Shown: positions 1 to 11,459 of the stretch, piece by piece
Layout: each line of letters begins with the position of its first letter
How positions within the stretch are numbered: position 1 is the first letter of the stretch
Assembly (NCBI GenBank): GCA_032207245.1
Contig: CM063503.1
Coordinates: forward strand, 105,083,756-105,147,755
Reading direction: 5' to 3'
Length of the DNA: 64,000 nt
From: Pardosa pseudoannulata
Taxonomy: Eukaryota; Arthropoda; Arachnida; Araneae; Lycosidae
The notes under the pieces: generated by a model
The model's input: only the letters and a program-made list of their open reading frames with translations
Database searches by the model: none
Told to the model about the DNA's origin: nothing
Made by a program: the position numbers and the translations under genes

Positions 1-283
1 GAAAAAAAGTTATTAAAATCTCCAGTAGTAAAATATTCTTAGCAGTAATACAAGTGGGATATTTTTAAAGGGAAAGTATAAGATTTGTAGTGGTAACTGT
101 ATTTTCTTCTTTATGTGATGGTCATCGTCCTCAGTCTCAAGACACTTAACTTAAAATGTTTTCGTGGGTAAGCCTAATATGGCTCTTAGCAAAAAGTAAT
201 TGTCATAACGTTCCATTTAGTTAATTTTAATTACTTTCCATTTAATTCCCATTTAATTCTATAAGCTTCCTTTAAAAATTCCT

Positions 284-935
284 TATGTTTAACTTTCCTG
301 CCGTGCTCCCAATTATCACGTTGGTGAGGCGAAAAACCCCTTTTTTTAACGCATAAGCCGCCCTGGACATTCAATCAGGTGACGTCACACATACCAGGAG
401 CGTCACGTGGTGTTTTCCTTGGCGAGCGCCGAGTTGCAATAGCTTTATAATTTTCGCCCTTTTTGATGATATGACATACCCCTCTCCACACATTGGCATG
501 TTTTTAGTCCTGCGCTTGGCGGTTTTCCCCCGTATCACCAGGCCATTGGAATGTTAATGCGAATACCAGCCATCAGTGGTTGCCAGCCGTTACCGTCCTG
601 CAGACTCAAGATACCCAGTTAGTTAGTTAGACTTGAACTTGCACTTGAGCTTCCCAGACAGGATGGAGAAGAAAAGAAGGCTCTCTACATCCCGCATGTT
701 GAGGATGCTCTCCAAAAGCCGTCCGCCATAATCTTCATACTTTCTAATCTATTTTTGTTGCTTCTTTTTTTAATTTTTTTATCATATGGCTTCTATTAAA
801 TTTTTATTTTAATTTTATATTAAATAATAAGTATTCAATAAACTGTATTAAATCAATAACTTCTCTCTTGTAATTTAATTGCCTATTGTATTCCTTTTTT
901 TAAATTTAAAATTTAAACTTAAGTTGGCGACAAGC
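284..935 (+). mobile_element. LTR-like CpG-rich island, possible retrotransposon LTR
   Basis: About 290-730 is strikingly richer in G+C and CpG than the surrounding DNA. It contains a CRE-type palindrome (TGACGTCA, near 380), a CACGTG E-box near 414 and a TATA-like stretch near 444. Two AATAAA-like signals lie at about 836-857. Just downstream, near 923, is TTGGCGAC, which resembles sequence found after the 5' LTR of some Ty3/gypsy elements; I recall this only loosely. A 22-codon ATG frame at 663-731 is basic and serine-rich but too short to interpret. The order promoter-like block, poly(A) signal, primer-site-like motif is what an LTR would give. No matching second LTR, target duplication or gag/pol frame was found. 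A host promoter with a CpG island is the main alternative. Confidence 0.35.
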
Positions 936-3900
936 CAAATTCAATTTATATTAAATATTGGGTTAAGGCCATAACGTGTATTGCCACTATGCGTCACCCA
1001 CTTAATTATTATTTTTTTATTGTCTTTTCTATGGGTTTCTCTTTCAGGTGCAAACAATCCTAGTTCCCCATAGAAAATCACCTTAATCCCACAGTCAATT
1101 CATTACCAGCAAAACCCATTATAACAGTAATATTCTACGTTTATGAGATATTTCTATAGCAAAATGAATACAGTTTTGAGAATAATAAGAAATGAAATTA
1201 TAATTTTTTAAAATAAAACCTACTAGTTCGATTCTGATCTAGTATATTTTAAAATGTGAACTTAAGATTAAATAGTATACATTTGAATTATATCTCAACA
1301 AAATTTGGATGCTACCCTTACAAGGAGTAGTATCAATAGTCGTTTGGTTATTATTGGAAGAAATTCAGTCTAAATTATATTTCTTTAATAACATAACTAA
1401 GTTGGAGAGTAAAAATAGCCAAAAAAAGTTAACAGTAGCATTGGGAAAAATCAACTTTAATTTTAAAATTTTGAGGAATCGAGAATATATTTAAATAAGG
1501 AAACTGAATTTAATTTTTGATTTCATGTATCTTAGTGCTAATATCAAAATTATTATTCGTTATTTAAGTTGATTAGATATTTTATCTTTATATTAAAATG
1601 TTGTACTACAATCTACCCATTAATTTCAGAACGCACTAATTTTTACTTCTTAACATAGCAGTTTTATTTAATTAGAAAAAAAAAATCAATGAAATTTTGA
1701 CATAAACATTCATCTATTTCAGAAAATGATAAAGAATTCAGTTTCACATGTATTCGTTTCTGCGTAGATTTCGATTTAAAAGTCTTATCCAGAATAAAGG
1801 CAATAAATGAATTTCACGTGCTGTTTTAAAAATGAAATCCATATATTTTTTACAGCTGTAAAATAGGAAAAAAAGATCATAATTCAATAATGAAAGAACT
1901 TTCATTAAAAAATGAAAATTCATTAGGGATTCTTTAAAAGATATTTTTTTTGTCCTTCCAGTAACTTTAAACCTAATTACATATTTGGAGTAAAATAGAA
2001 TTTAAGAAAACAGAACACCTTGTTTAAGACAGAAATGTGTAATTTATGTTTTCGCAAGGTAATTTTTCATTAAAATTTCCGAGTTCACAAGAATTTTTTA
2101 CATACAAGAACAAAAACATTTTTTAATTGTCTTTTTTTACTTATGATATTAATAACTTTCTGTATTAATATTCAATAACGGATAATGTGATTTTTATCAT
2201 TAATATTTTTAGTTCTTTTAATTTAATGTTATTTAATGTAACTTTTATGATACTTTGAAAATTATATTTATTACAATAAATTAAAGGGAGGGAAAAGCGA
2301 TATTAAGAAAATATTTATTATAGTCAATTTATCATTTTACATACTCCTGTAGCAGGAAATTCTGAAATAATTTCTAATTTTACTAGAAATATATTAATGT
2401 ATTGTATTACAAACGCATCTAATTTCAAAATAGAGAAGTTTAATTTATTTTTAAATATAATTTAACTAAATAATACTACTATAGTTATTAATTTAACTCT
2501 TCTAGAGGCTGACTCTTAATAAAGAGATTAAATTAAGATTCTTATCTTTCTTACATTATGAACTCTTTCTACATATGCATGTAGATCCAGATAAACAAAA
2601 ATATGTTGAATTCCTTTTTACTTTCTATTTGATGAACTTTTTAACTCACTTTTATTTTTTTCTAAATAATTTTTACATTTATAATTTTACATCTTGTAAT
2701 TTTGTAATTAGTCATTTTTTTCCAATTCTGAAAAAATTTAAACTGCATTTGAATAAAATTGATCTGAATACTTTTATTGGAGTCATGTTAGGTTACTTTA
2801 CCCATGTTAGATTACGAGTTGCATGTTAGAAACATGGAACTCGTGGTTTTCACGTTCGCTGTTGCTGAGCTAAAGTAATAAAATTAGTTAGATAATGTGG
2901 TTTGATAAATATCAAAATAAGTCCTAAGCATATCCATATTCGATTTCAGAAAGTTGAAGAGAGAGGAAAACTGAGATGAACATATTGTTCATAAGAACTC
3001 GTAAAAAAAAGCACCATGGGAAATTAAAGTAAATATATAATAACGAAAAAAACATAATATTTATTTATTACAATTCCAGTACAAGTAGGATTCAACACAT
3101 CATGTAGATGCAATTTTTTCTATACCACTTTTCTTACACTTTTAGGAATTCAAAAATTTTTCTTGTACTCCAGTTTACTTTTAATAAATAAATATACTGT
3201 ATAGACCATTAGATTAAATTTAAATAAAATGTAAACTAAAATATAAAAACTATAATTTTATCTATGGTATATAATATTGCACAGGACTAAAAATAGCATA
3301 GTACAAATTCTTTGATTTATTTAGCAAAAACAAATTAATTCTGATACTTCAATTAAACAAGATATATCTGACAACAGCAAAATTTCTGCTAAATATACGT
3401 ATTGTAAGTTGTACTCGTTTATGTGTGTTTATAAACTTCTTGCAATTTTAATACATTTTATAAATCTTACGACATTCTGCATAACAAAGTGAAATTTGGG
3501 GGATTTTATACACATACGTTATCAACTTGTGTTTTTGCACGATTTCAGTGCAAAAAGTATTGATCATTACTTTAGAATACCATACCTTAATTCTAAAAAT
3601 TGAGTTAAACTATTTTTTAAATTTCTCTTACCCAATTTAGAAATATTAAATGCGTAATTTTAATATTCCATTAAAAGCTAAATAAATTTCCTGTTCGGTG
3701 AAATTTCGGAGTTCTTAAAATTATTAAATTTTAGATTTCTTTATTTACATACCTCTTTTAAAGCCATTTATATACAGAGAATATGCTTTCATAAAGTCTT
3801 TTGATGGGAAATAAAACATGAAATTCATATAATTCTCCGTTATTTAATTTAGTTTGTTTAATATATTTAAATTTTTTATTGGAAAAGGAGACACATATCA

Positions 3901-4165
3901 AGTTCTTTTTTGTTACAATATTGTATTGTTCATTTGCAATTTTCAATTCTATTATTTACTATAGAAAAATAAATTTATTGTAGTAAATAATAAATTCAAT
4001 GTTTTGATTCCAAAGAAAGTGGGTTGTTTTATAAAATAAATATTAAAGTGTTCCTGAAATTAAATTGTAATTTCAAGTAAATTATTTATAAGAGCATTAT
4101 TAAAAGATATATTGTTGAAGGGAAATAATAATTCTTGAGGATTGTAGTAATATAAACTTTTGTAT
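936..4165. other. AT-rich stretch without a recognised gene
   Basis: I see only AT-rich sequence with frequent stops in all frames. The open frames at 1309-1494, 2575-2829 and 3758-3946 are short, rich in F, I, K, N and Y as expected from base composition, and match no family I know. A short GC-richer patch lies near 2800-2870 without an assignable identity. Confidence 0.6.
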
Positions 4166-4820
4166 TTAACACTAGATTTAAGGACCGAGCCAATTTGACT
4201 CATGAAAAATTTGATCCCTATATATAAAAAACTTTAATATCACTTTTCAAAAACATACGTTGGTTTTTAGTTAAGTAATAAAATATATGTAAACTTTCAT
4301 TCCTCTTCCCCGCAGACCCCTTCATTTCGCATTATCAAACGTGGTATACCTATTTTCACGGTTGTGAGCCAATTTGACTCATAGAATGGTTTAACAGTTA
4401 ATCGCATAACATGAAATTTATTGGTCCTATCAGGCCTGGGCAACAGTCAAGATTTTATTTTCCAATTGGTTGAAGAGATAAGAAGTAAATATAGAGAAGA
4501 AGTCGAGAATACTTCCATTCCAATGACAGAAATTCATGCTACTGACGCACAGAAGAATTGTCAAGTTCAACAATCATCCAAAATAAACAGATGTAGAAAC
4601 CATTGTGCTAAATGTAATAGAAATGTTTGCGGAAAATGTGTTTCAAAAACAGATTTTATATGTAAAAAGGTTTTCCATGAATTTTTTGATAATAAACATT
4701 TCATTTAAATTAATTTGGAACTATTTCCTTTGTAAAAAACTTCAATTTTCTTGTATGAGCCAAATTGGCCCACTTCAGTAAAAATAGGTATATGATAAAC
4801 ATCTGTAAATCTAGTGCTAA
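4166..4820 (+). mobile_element. Decayed piggyBac-like element (family 1)
   Basis: The left end is TTAA followed by CACTAGATTTA (4166-4180). The right end is the reverse complement of the same motif followed by CTAA (4806-4820), so one TTAA looks mutated. A subterminal motif, GAGCCAATTTGACTCAT, occurs near 4187 and again near 4366, and a relative (GAGCCAAATTGGCCCA) occurs inverted near 4757. The interior encodes a piggyBac-type C-terminal cysteine cluster. TTAA specificity, short inverted ends and this domain together indicate a piggyBac superfamily derivative that lost most of its transposase. It is a different family from the copies at 15 kb and 46-48 kb, because the ends and internal repeats differ. 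Confidence 0.75.
4421..4708 (+). pseudogene. piggyBac-like transposase C-terminal remnant
   Basis: This 95-residue open frame lies inside the element at 4166-4820. Residues about 58-80 carry a spaced cysteine cluster (CRNHCAKC, VCGKC, then FIC) like the cysteine-rich DNA-binding tail of piggyBac transposases, which binds the transposon ends. The upstream part (VEEIRSKYREEVEN) is charged and probably continues the pre-tail region. The catalytic DDD core is absent, since the whole element is only about 655 bp. No splice signals or start context argue for expression. I regard it as a relic exon, not a functional protein. Confidence 0.6.
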
Positions 4821-6153
4821 CACGATTCTTTGGTGCAGCAAAGAAATAGGTTAGTTTTGCTGAATTATGTACACCTGAATCATCAATAATGTTATCTAAG
4901 TGGTTGCTTTCTCTCTAGCAAGTAAGAGTTTTGTAATCTGTTTATGATGAGGAGTATATTTTGAATATTTAAGACTGTAAATTTGAATGGTAGTATAAAA
5001 GTATCTTCGATATATGGACAAATGAAATTCACTTTTCCTGGCAAATAATTGCCTTATGTAAAGGAGATATATTTTCTAATTTATGTACTAGAAATTTAAT
5101 CCTAGTAATTCAGCAATCACTTATATTTTAATTAAAACTTCCTCTAAATACAAAATCGAATTTTATTATAGAAGTATAATAGATTAATCTCTGATTAGGT
5201 CACAGATTAGTTTTTTAAATATCATAAAAATTAAATTTTTCTTGTTTTATTACAACTTGAGAAGAATAGTAGTAATTAAATACAAAGAAGTAAGCAAGAA
5301 TGAAGTTTTATATCGCAATACCTGAATTAAGAGAAAACGTTTTGGTAATATTCTAATAAGACATCTTTTGCAAAAAATATTATAAAATATATCACAATTT
5401 AGTTTTGTGTAATTCGCTATTATCATGAGAATGTGTTGAGTTTATTTCTCACTGATCCGTATCGGAAGGAAGTACAAGTAAATTTAAGAATTACAATTTT
5501 GTAAATTGTAGTATATTAAAAAAGTTTTAAAAATATTTGAGAAAGACAAAATATTCTAAACGTATAGATACTTAAAAAAAGTCAAATTTAGTAGGCATGC
5601 AATCGATCAATAGCGAAATAAAAGCTGAAATAATAGTGGCGGCACCTTCTTTTCATGCTTCATTCTTATTGATCTGCTCTTTGGGTTAAAGAGAATAGAG
5701 GCAGTTTTATTTATTCTATCTCATGTCGAAGATTTTGTTAAACAACCTTGCTTGCAGTTCCCGATCTATTTTGATCTTCTAGAGTTAAAATTTATTAAGT
5801 TACTACTGTAACTTAATAAATTTTAACTCTGTTACTAAGTAATTTTCCCAAGACTATCATTTTTACACACTCTATATCACACTCTATGAGTATCCAATAA
5901 GACACATATTAATTAAAAGTGCTCTTTTATATAAATGTTTATTTGATACCTCACAATACCCTTCCACCGAAAATAATTTCACTTTCAAGACTCTTGGAGT
6001 TTTTGCAAAATATTTTATTGATTTTTATCAATCTGTAAAAAATGTTAAGTCTTAGATGTTTTTCGTATCCTAGTATCCTTAATTTAATTGTTCATTTTAA
6101 ATGCTGCTAATTTGAATTCTTTCTAAGCTCGAACATATTGGATTTATTATACC
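4821..6153. other. AT-rich stretch; only a hairpin recognised
   Basis: No gene is recognised. A modestly GC-richer block at about 5630-5770 has no identifiable coding content. It is followed by the perfect inverted repeat at 5782-5829, listed separately. Confidence 0.55.
5782..5829. repeat. Perfect inverted repeat, 22-bp arms, 4-nt loop
   Basis: The left arm 5782-5803 (GAGTTAAAATTTATTAAGTT plus AC) is the exact reverse complement of 5808-5829, with TACT between them. No transposon ends or target duplication are obvious around it. It could be a hairpin in a transcript, a replication-slippage product or the collapsed core of a small foldback element. Confidence 0.9.
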
Positions 6154-6472
6154 TGTGGCGTCACTCTTCAATGTAAACCACTTTCACCATGGTTGTATCT
6201 TCGGCTCTGTGACATACAAATTTCACCATGTGGGAAATGTAAATTTCCGGAGTGAAGAAGACGAGAGGGACTTTCCCTACGAGTATAAATACCCAGCACC
6301 AACTTCTAGTAGCGGCGGTTAGAAGTGGTTAGGCCATTGCGCTGCCGCTAATGTATATGCTGTAAATACCTTGTAAATAAAATAGTGGTAGATAAGTCTC
6401 ATGGTCTTTTTCCACTTTATCCTTACCCATCTTATTTTAAGATTACTTATATGATTTATTACTCATATGACA
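6154..6472 (+). mobile_element. Probable solo LTR of a retrotransposon
   Basis: The segment begins TGTGGCGTCAC and can be read to end CATATGACA, giving the TG...CA boundaries of an LTR of about 319 bp. It is clearly richer in G+C than its flanks. A strong TATA box (TATAAATA) lies near 6282, and a poly(A) signal within AAATAAAATA follows near 6378. That fits an LTR with U3, a short R and U5. No internal coding region or second LTR is nearby, so a solo LTR is the simplest reading. I could not find a clean 4-6 bp target duplication, so the boundaries are approximate. A host core promoter is the alternative. Confidence 0.5.
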
Positions 6473-6704
6473 CCTAGTTTTACTAACATTTTACTACACA
6501 AATCAAATAAAATACATTCTACTTTTTTTCTTGGTAAAACTCTCATTTAATGATCAAAATGTGATTATCTTTAAAGAATAAATCTTCGTTTATATGCATT
6601 TTTAACTTAAAAACATTTCTTGGCATTATTTGTGATTGAAATCCATAGATTTTTAACATTGAAGAGATTCTGTTGAGAAAAACCGTAATTAATGTTGAAT
6701 TTCC

Positions 6705-6920
6705 ATAACCCTTAAGTCTGGCCTCTACACCGGACATGTATATTTTTAACTACTATATAACATAATTGTCAGTGTTCGCCCTAGCGGACATTATCTCAAA
6801 AATGGAAAATGATATATTTTTTTGTTTATTTTACAGAGATCCTAATGTCTATACAGACATGGGAAAATAACAGAAATTAAAAAATATTTGAAAAAAACAT
6901 CTTGTCCAATTAAGGGTTAA
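6705..6920. mobile_element. Short piggyBac-like MITE
   Basis: The ends are ATAACCCTTAAGTCTGG at the left and, read in reverse complement, TTAACCCTTAATTGGAC at the right. This is a short inverted repeat bounded by TTAA or a one-base variant. Inside are repeated motifs near both ends (CCGGACATGTAT, GCGGACATTAT, and GTCTATACAGAC). Size about 216 bp, TTAA-type ends and lack of coding sequence suggest a non-autonomous piggyBac-type MITE. It could also be a chance pair of short repeats. Confidence 0.5.
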
Positions 6921-9900
6921 AAGACGTAAATTGTGTTCCAATTGTAAAATCACCAAGTTAGTATTTAAAGACACCGGATTATAGTGAATTTTTATAAGTG
7001 TGGAATACCAATAAATTATATTCTTAAAAATGAAATGTTTAAATTGAAATGTAAAAGGAATTTACTCCTAATTATTAAACATGCAATAAAGAAACTAATG
7101 TAACTGAAGAAGCGTGTAATGTGAATGTACTATATTTTTCGGTTTTTCTCTTTTTTGATAAACAAAATATGTAAAGAGTTTAATTTTCATACAACATGTG
7201 CATTAGCAATGTTCAGTGAATTTCATATTTATGTAGTATTTTATTTTGAGAAAGATGATATTATTTAAAATTCTAAAAATCAAATCTATGCAAACACAGC
7301 ACACACAGTTCAATTGACAAGATGGAGACACCACTTTCATCGTGGCTCTCTTCATTCAAAGGGTAGAGTACTCCAAACTCGGGGTACAGTTTATGTGCAG
7401 CCTTTAGAGCGTTGTTGGGATATATATCATCCGAATGAAAGCTTCAACCATACAAACATTGTATGGAACACGCATTAGAGTTGTTCAAAACAACCAAGAA
7501 GTTACATAGGTCATACTCGTCGCATTGCCAATTTTAAATATAATTCTCTCAAACCAGGGGTTGAATTTTCCTCAAAGTGATATCAAGAGATAGAGTGTCA
7601 AATGGCAACCCCATCGACACACATCAAGCAGTTGTTAAAAATTGCAGCTGCAAACAACTCAAATTGATACATAAGATATAAAACATTGTAAATCTATCCC
7701 TACAAAGAGAGAAAATGAAGATTCAATGTGCTTTTAATGTGTATGCCATCTGAATTTTATTTCTAGTGAGTACAATGTTTGGATTAGTATTCAGAAAATA
7801 CTATGATGAAATGTAGTCTGAGTTTATTACTTCCGAAAGGTGTTTTAAGTTTCTGATGAATCAGTTTCATTAGTGTGTGCAGTGCCAAGAATAAATACTC
7901 TAAAATAACATTTTTAGTCTAAAATCGGATGGTTTTGAATTTAATTTCACCGGATACTCAGACTATTGAAAAGATATGTCCTACATATTTTAAAAAACAA
8001 TTATACTTATATTAAAACCTTGTTTGAAAACATATTGTTTACATTATTTACTTTTCTATTTTTAAAATATGGTAGAACAGAGGTGAAAAGTTTCTCCTCA
8101 GTACACATTATACTTTTACAACACATCTTTAAAATAGAGTACCATACATTTTTAAAATTATGTAAAAAATTGATTTTGTTGGTTTACAATTATTAAGTTA
8201 CTGTTAATATATACATCTAGAATGCAATTATCTTTATAAATACTCATAGTGCAACCTTACGTAACTTTTTAGTAATAAAATTATCTCACAATTTTTCAAA
8301 TTATGATTCCATTGTTTCAAATCTATCAAATGCATTATAACACTATTATAATTGAAATCACCTCTTATAATTATTCTACAGCTTTTCAACTGATGACGTC
8401 TTTGATTTAAATCTATCAGAACTTACTGGTACAACATGAATTTTGTGAATCTATTCGGATTCCTCAAAATTTCCCTTCGAAGTGAATACAAGCTGGGTTA
8501 TCATGGTTACAAGAGCTCCACTAAATGTATCTAGGGTTACATATTATCAAGCAGGAATTTAATGTTTTGCTATGGAAAAACTCTTCAATAATTTATCAAA
8601 CCAATAACACTGACTTTAAATGCATTGAGCTTTTGAAAGAATTCTATCTATGTTACTCTGTGTAACAAAATTCACCAGATTATTTATATCTGATTGGCAG
8701 TGATGCAGGGCTTAACTGAATAATAGACCAAGCTGAGGAGAGAGATAAAAATGAGCCATGATTGTGTTCTATAAACATTGTTTAGTTCATGGAATTTAGG
8801 GCATTCAAAAGAATCTATAGATGCTCGAAATGTTTCGACATTTAAGGACTGTTCTTCAACATTCTATAATATCATTCATATCTGCATATAAAACTTGTTT
8901 GTTTACTATTACGGAATTGGATATCTTCTCTAAATCATAACATTTAAAATATCTCATGGAATTGTTGTACAAATTCCCTCCTTACATCTATTTTAAATAT
9001 TCTTCTAATTAAAAAACTAGACCAATTAAATGATCTCCATTTATTATGATACATTTTCTATTATTTTAGCATTTAAAGTTTCTCAAAATTTTCATTTACT
9101 TAGTATCACTTTCGGTAACTGCCTTTATTCCATTTAAAACTTGTTCCATATTCAAAACTTCCGCAACTTGCATAATGATCAAATTATAACTTCATTCCTA
9201 TCTTAACATGAATTCTCCCAACTCATTTACTATCTTTATTTCTTTTATTTACTTTTTTTCCAGTTTGTCTATTGTAACATGCTTTCACATCAATTATTAG
9301 TCTGTTTTTAGATAAACTGAATGCATCCCTATAATTTCTTGTGCCTTCTATTATTATGGGAATTTCCTCTCATTATTTTACTAGTTCTTTATATTCAGTT
9401 TTTGCGTTTTAATTCATTTATTTATTTAGTATTTACTATGTTTTAGATATAATAACATCAAATTTCTTTTCATTATTCAACACCTACTAATTTGGTACTT
9501 CTAAAATAAAGTTAAGAACTGTATTTTTTTTATTTTTCATTTGCTTTCATTACTTCATTTATACGTATCTTCAAATTTACACTTTCAGGAAAGCAGCTAA
9601 TTAATTTAATTAGATATTAGTTAATAATTTTCTTCAGAATCTTCATTCTGTGTTATTTTGTCTTTGTTAAACTCTTTTTTAAGCTAATGTTTCATATATG
9701 CATCAGTTTATTTTATTTATATATTGAGACAAACATTTAAAGAATGCGGTTTTTATTCTGCTTGGACTTTCCTGATTTTTGACTTAAACTCCCGCCTATC
9801 TTGACGCATTTGAAGTGTCCTTAAGAGGTAATTAATACTTGAAGCTTTGATAACATTTTATCTAACAACTAACCCAAAGTTTTAACTTATTTTAGAACAA

Positions 9901-10799
9901 AAATATTGATTTCATTGTACCGGTGTTTTTTGTTGTGCTATACTTCACAATTCTTAGAATTGCTAGTTATATAATCCAACTGTTTGTCGTGCATAGAACT
10001 ATGCTAATCGATCAAAATATAAAACTTATGCTAAATTTTAATCGGTAGTTAAATGTTGAAACTGCTTAAAAAGCAATTACTTTGTCAAATAATTAATATT
10101 ACTAATAAACAACACACCCCAAAACTTGAATACCAGATAAGAGAAAATTTACATCTTGCATAAACTCCTGTGTATTATACTTTACAGAAACAGTTTTATA
10201 TCCATTTCATATATTAAGAATATTAAATAAAGCATTGATTTATTCATCTATAACATCCAATGTTAATTTCAATTATTAATATTTAACTTTTATTTCAGAA
10301 AATAGTCTTTGTATTATTGAACGTTATAAATAATTTTATTAATACATATATACAAATAAAATTACAACTAATCATAATAACTATTTTAATTTTGTATATG
10401 TTACGTCTATATATAATAATACAATATACTCCCGTCCACACATATGAAACTAAATTTCTTATTCCAAATTCCCACGTCATCTTGACACAGAACAATACGT
10501 AAGTTATCATCTGCCTAAAAAGGAATCGTGGGCGAGAGAAAATCCTTCAAAATAGCGATTTCTTTAAACGTATTTTCTAAAGAAGAAAAGTTAGAATTTT
10601 CAAAATAGTATTTATATGCTGTCTCTAGAGCCACACATTTCATGGATAGTTATGACTCTTTCAAATATTTACATCATCTTCTCAAATGTACAGGAATATT
10701 TACCATATTAGCCATATTACGTTAAAATATGGCTTTTGAAATGCAGAGCTTGAAATAATTTTATGATTATTAACAGTTAGTCAATTATATATCTGGAAC
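6921..10799. other. AT-rich stretch without a recognised gene
   Basis: No assignable gene. Two blocks (about 7290-7660 and 8390-8830) are somewhat less AT-rich and have a texture of decayed repeat or coding DNA, but I could not match a family in either strand. The frame at 7966-8196 is compositionally trivial. Confidence 0.5.
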
Positions 10800-11056
10800 G
10801 TGAGTTAAACTGTTGACCGAGGGCAAGGTCGATGTCAGTAATCACACCCTTCCACCCCATTGGACAGGAGGTGTGCCTGACACGGGTCAGTCGTCTTTGG
10901 CCTTGGCAACAAGAGTTTTTTCGGATACTTCACTAGGCAGATTTGAACAATTTTTTACAAACCTTTTTGTGTCAGTCACCCCTCCTGTCCAATGGGGTCA
11001 AAGGGGGTGGGGGTTACTGACATCACCCTTTTTCCTCGGTCAACAGTGCAACTCAC
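10800..11056. mobile_element. Foldback MITE with about 85-bp inverted arms
   Basis: The left arm (10800-10883) and right arm (10969-11056) are near-identical inverted copies. Both start GTGAGTT and continue through CTGTTGACCGAGG, GATGTCAGTAA and CCCCATTGGACAGGAGG. The centre holds CAGTCGTCTTTGGCC and CAGATTTGAA, both shared with the larger foldback element at 36121-36919. That shared order makes the two members of one family. The whole unit is GC-rich relative to its flanks. A clear target-site duplication was not found, so the superfamily is unassigned. The 85-residue open frame across it is a by-product of the palindrome. Confidence 0.85.
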
Positions 11057-11154
11057 ATTACAATATCTAATTTTATAATCTATTCTATCCGAATTCAATT
11101 ATTATTTAATACAAAGGTTAATTTTTTTCAATATAACTATAATAGAGATTTCAC

Positions 11155-11459
11155 TTAAGATTTCAAGGAGAAGGTCAGTGGCAGGTAGTTGGATACGCTA
11201 TTGAACCTAACATCACAGATGCCAGAGAGAACGGGTGCGTATTGTGGACAATGAATCCCAGATGCTAACTTACTACTCGACACTCCGGACGGGCAGCCTC
11301 TCATTACCATGTATAACCGTTCATTAGCCACGCACGAAATCCACGAAGTGCTCTCTCTGTTGAATACCGAAAAAGATATGGGTTGGAATGCAATGAAGTT
11401 CTCCACTAATGGGATGTTTACCGAATTGACAAACGGCTGATATTCAGCAAATGCTGCAT
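11155..11459 (-). pseudogene. GC-richer island with open frame, unidentified
   Basis: This patch is markedly less AT-rich than its surroundings. On the minus strand a frame is open for about 100 codons, ending in a stop at 11155-11157. Its composition is balanced, with W, C, G and P and phrases such as FQPISFSVFNRESTSW and GIHCPQYAPVLSG. The plus strand also has coding-looking pieces (GQWQVVGYAIEPNITDAREN, then a frameshift to THEIHEVLSLLNTEKD), so the coding strand is uncertain. I do not recognise a family. It may be a host exon, a decayed transposon exon, or a fragment linked to the adjacent foldback element. Confidence 0.25.

Noticed and set aside
5782..5829. microRNA precursor
   Set aside because: The stem is perfect and only 22 bp with a 4-nt loop, shorter than normal precursors; retained only as an inverted repeat.
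10813..11070. 85-residue frame TEGKVDVSNHTLPPHWTGG...
   Set aside because: It spans both arms of the foldback MITE and is a by-product of the palindrome.
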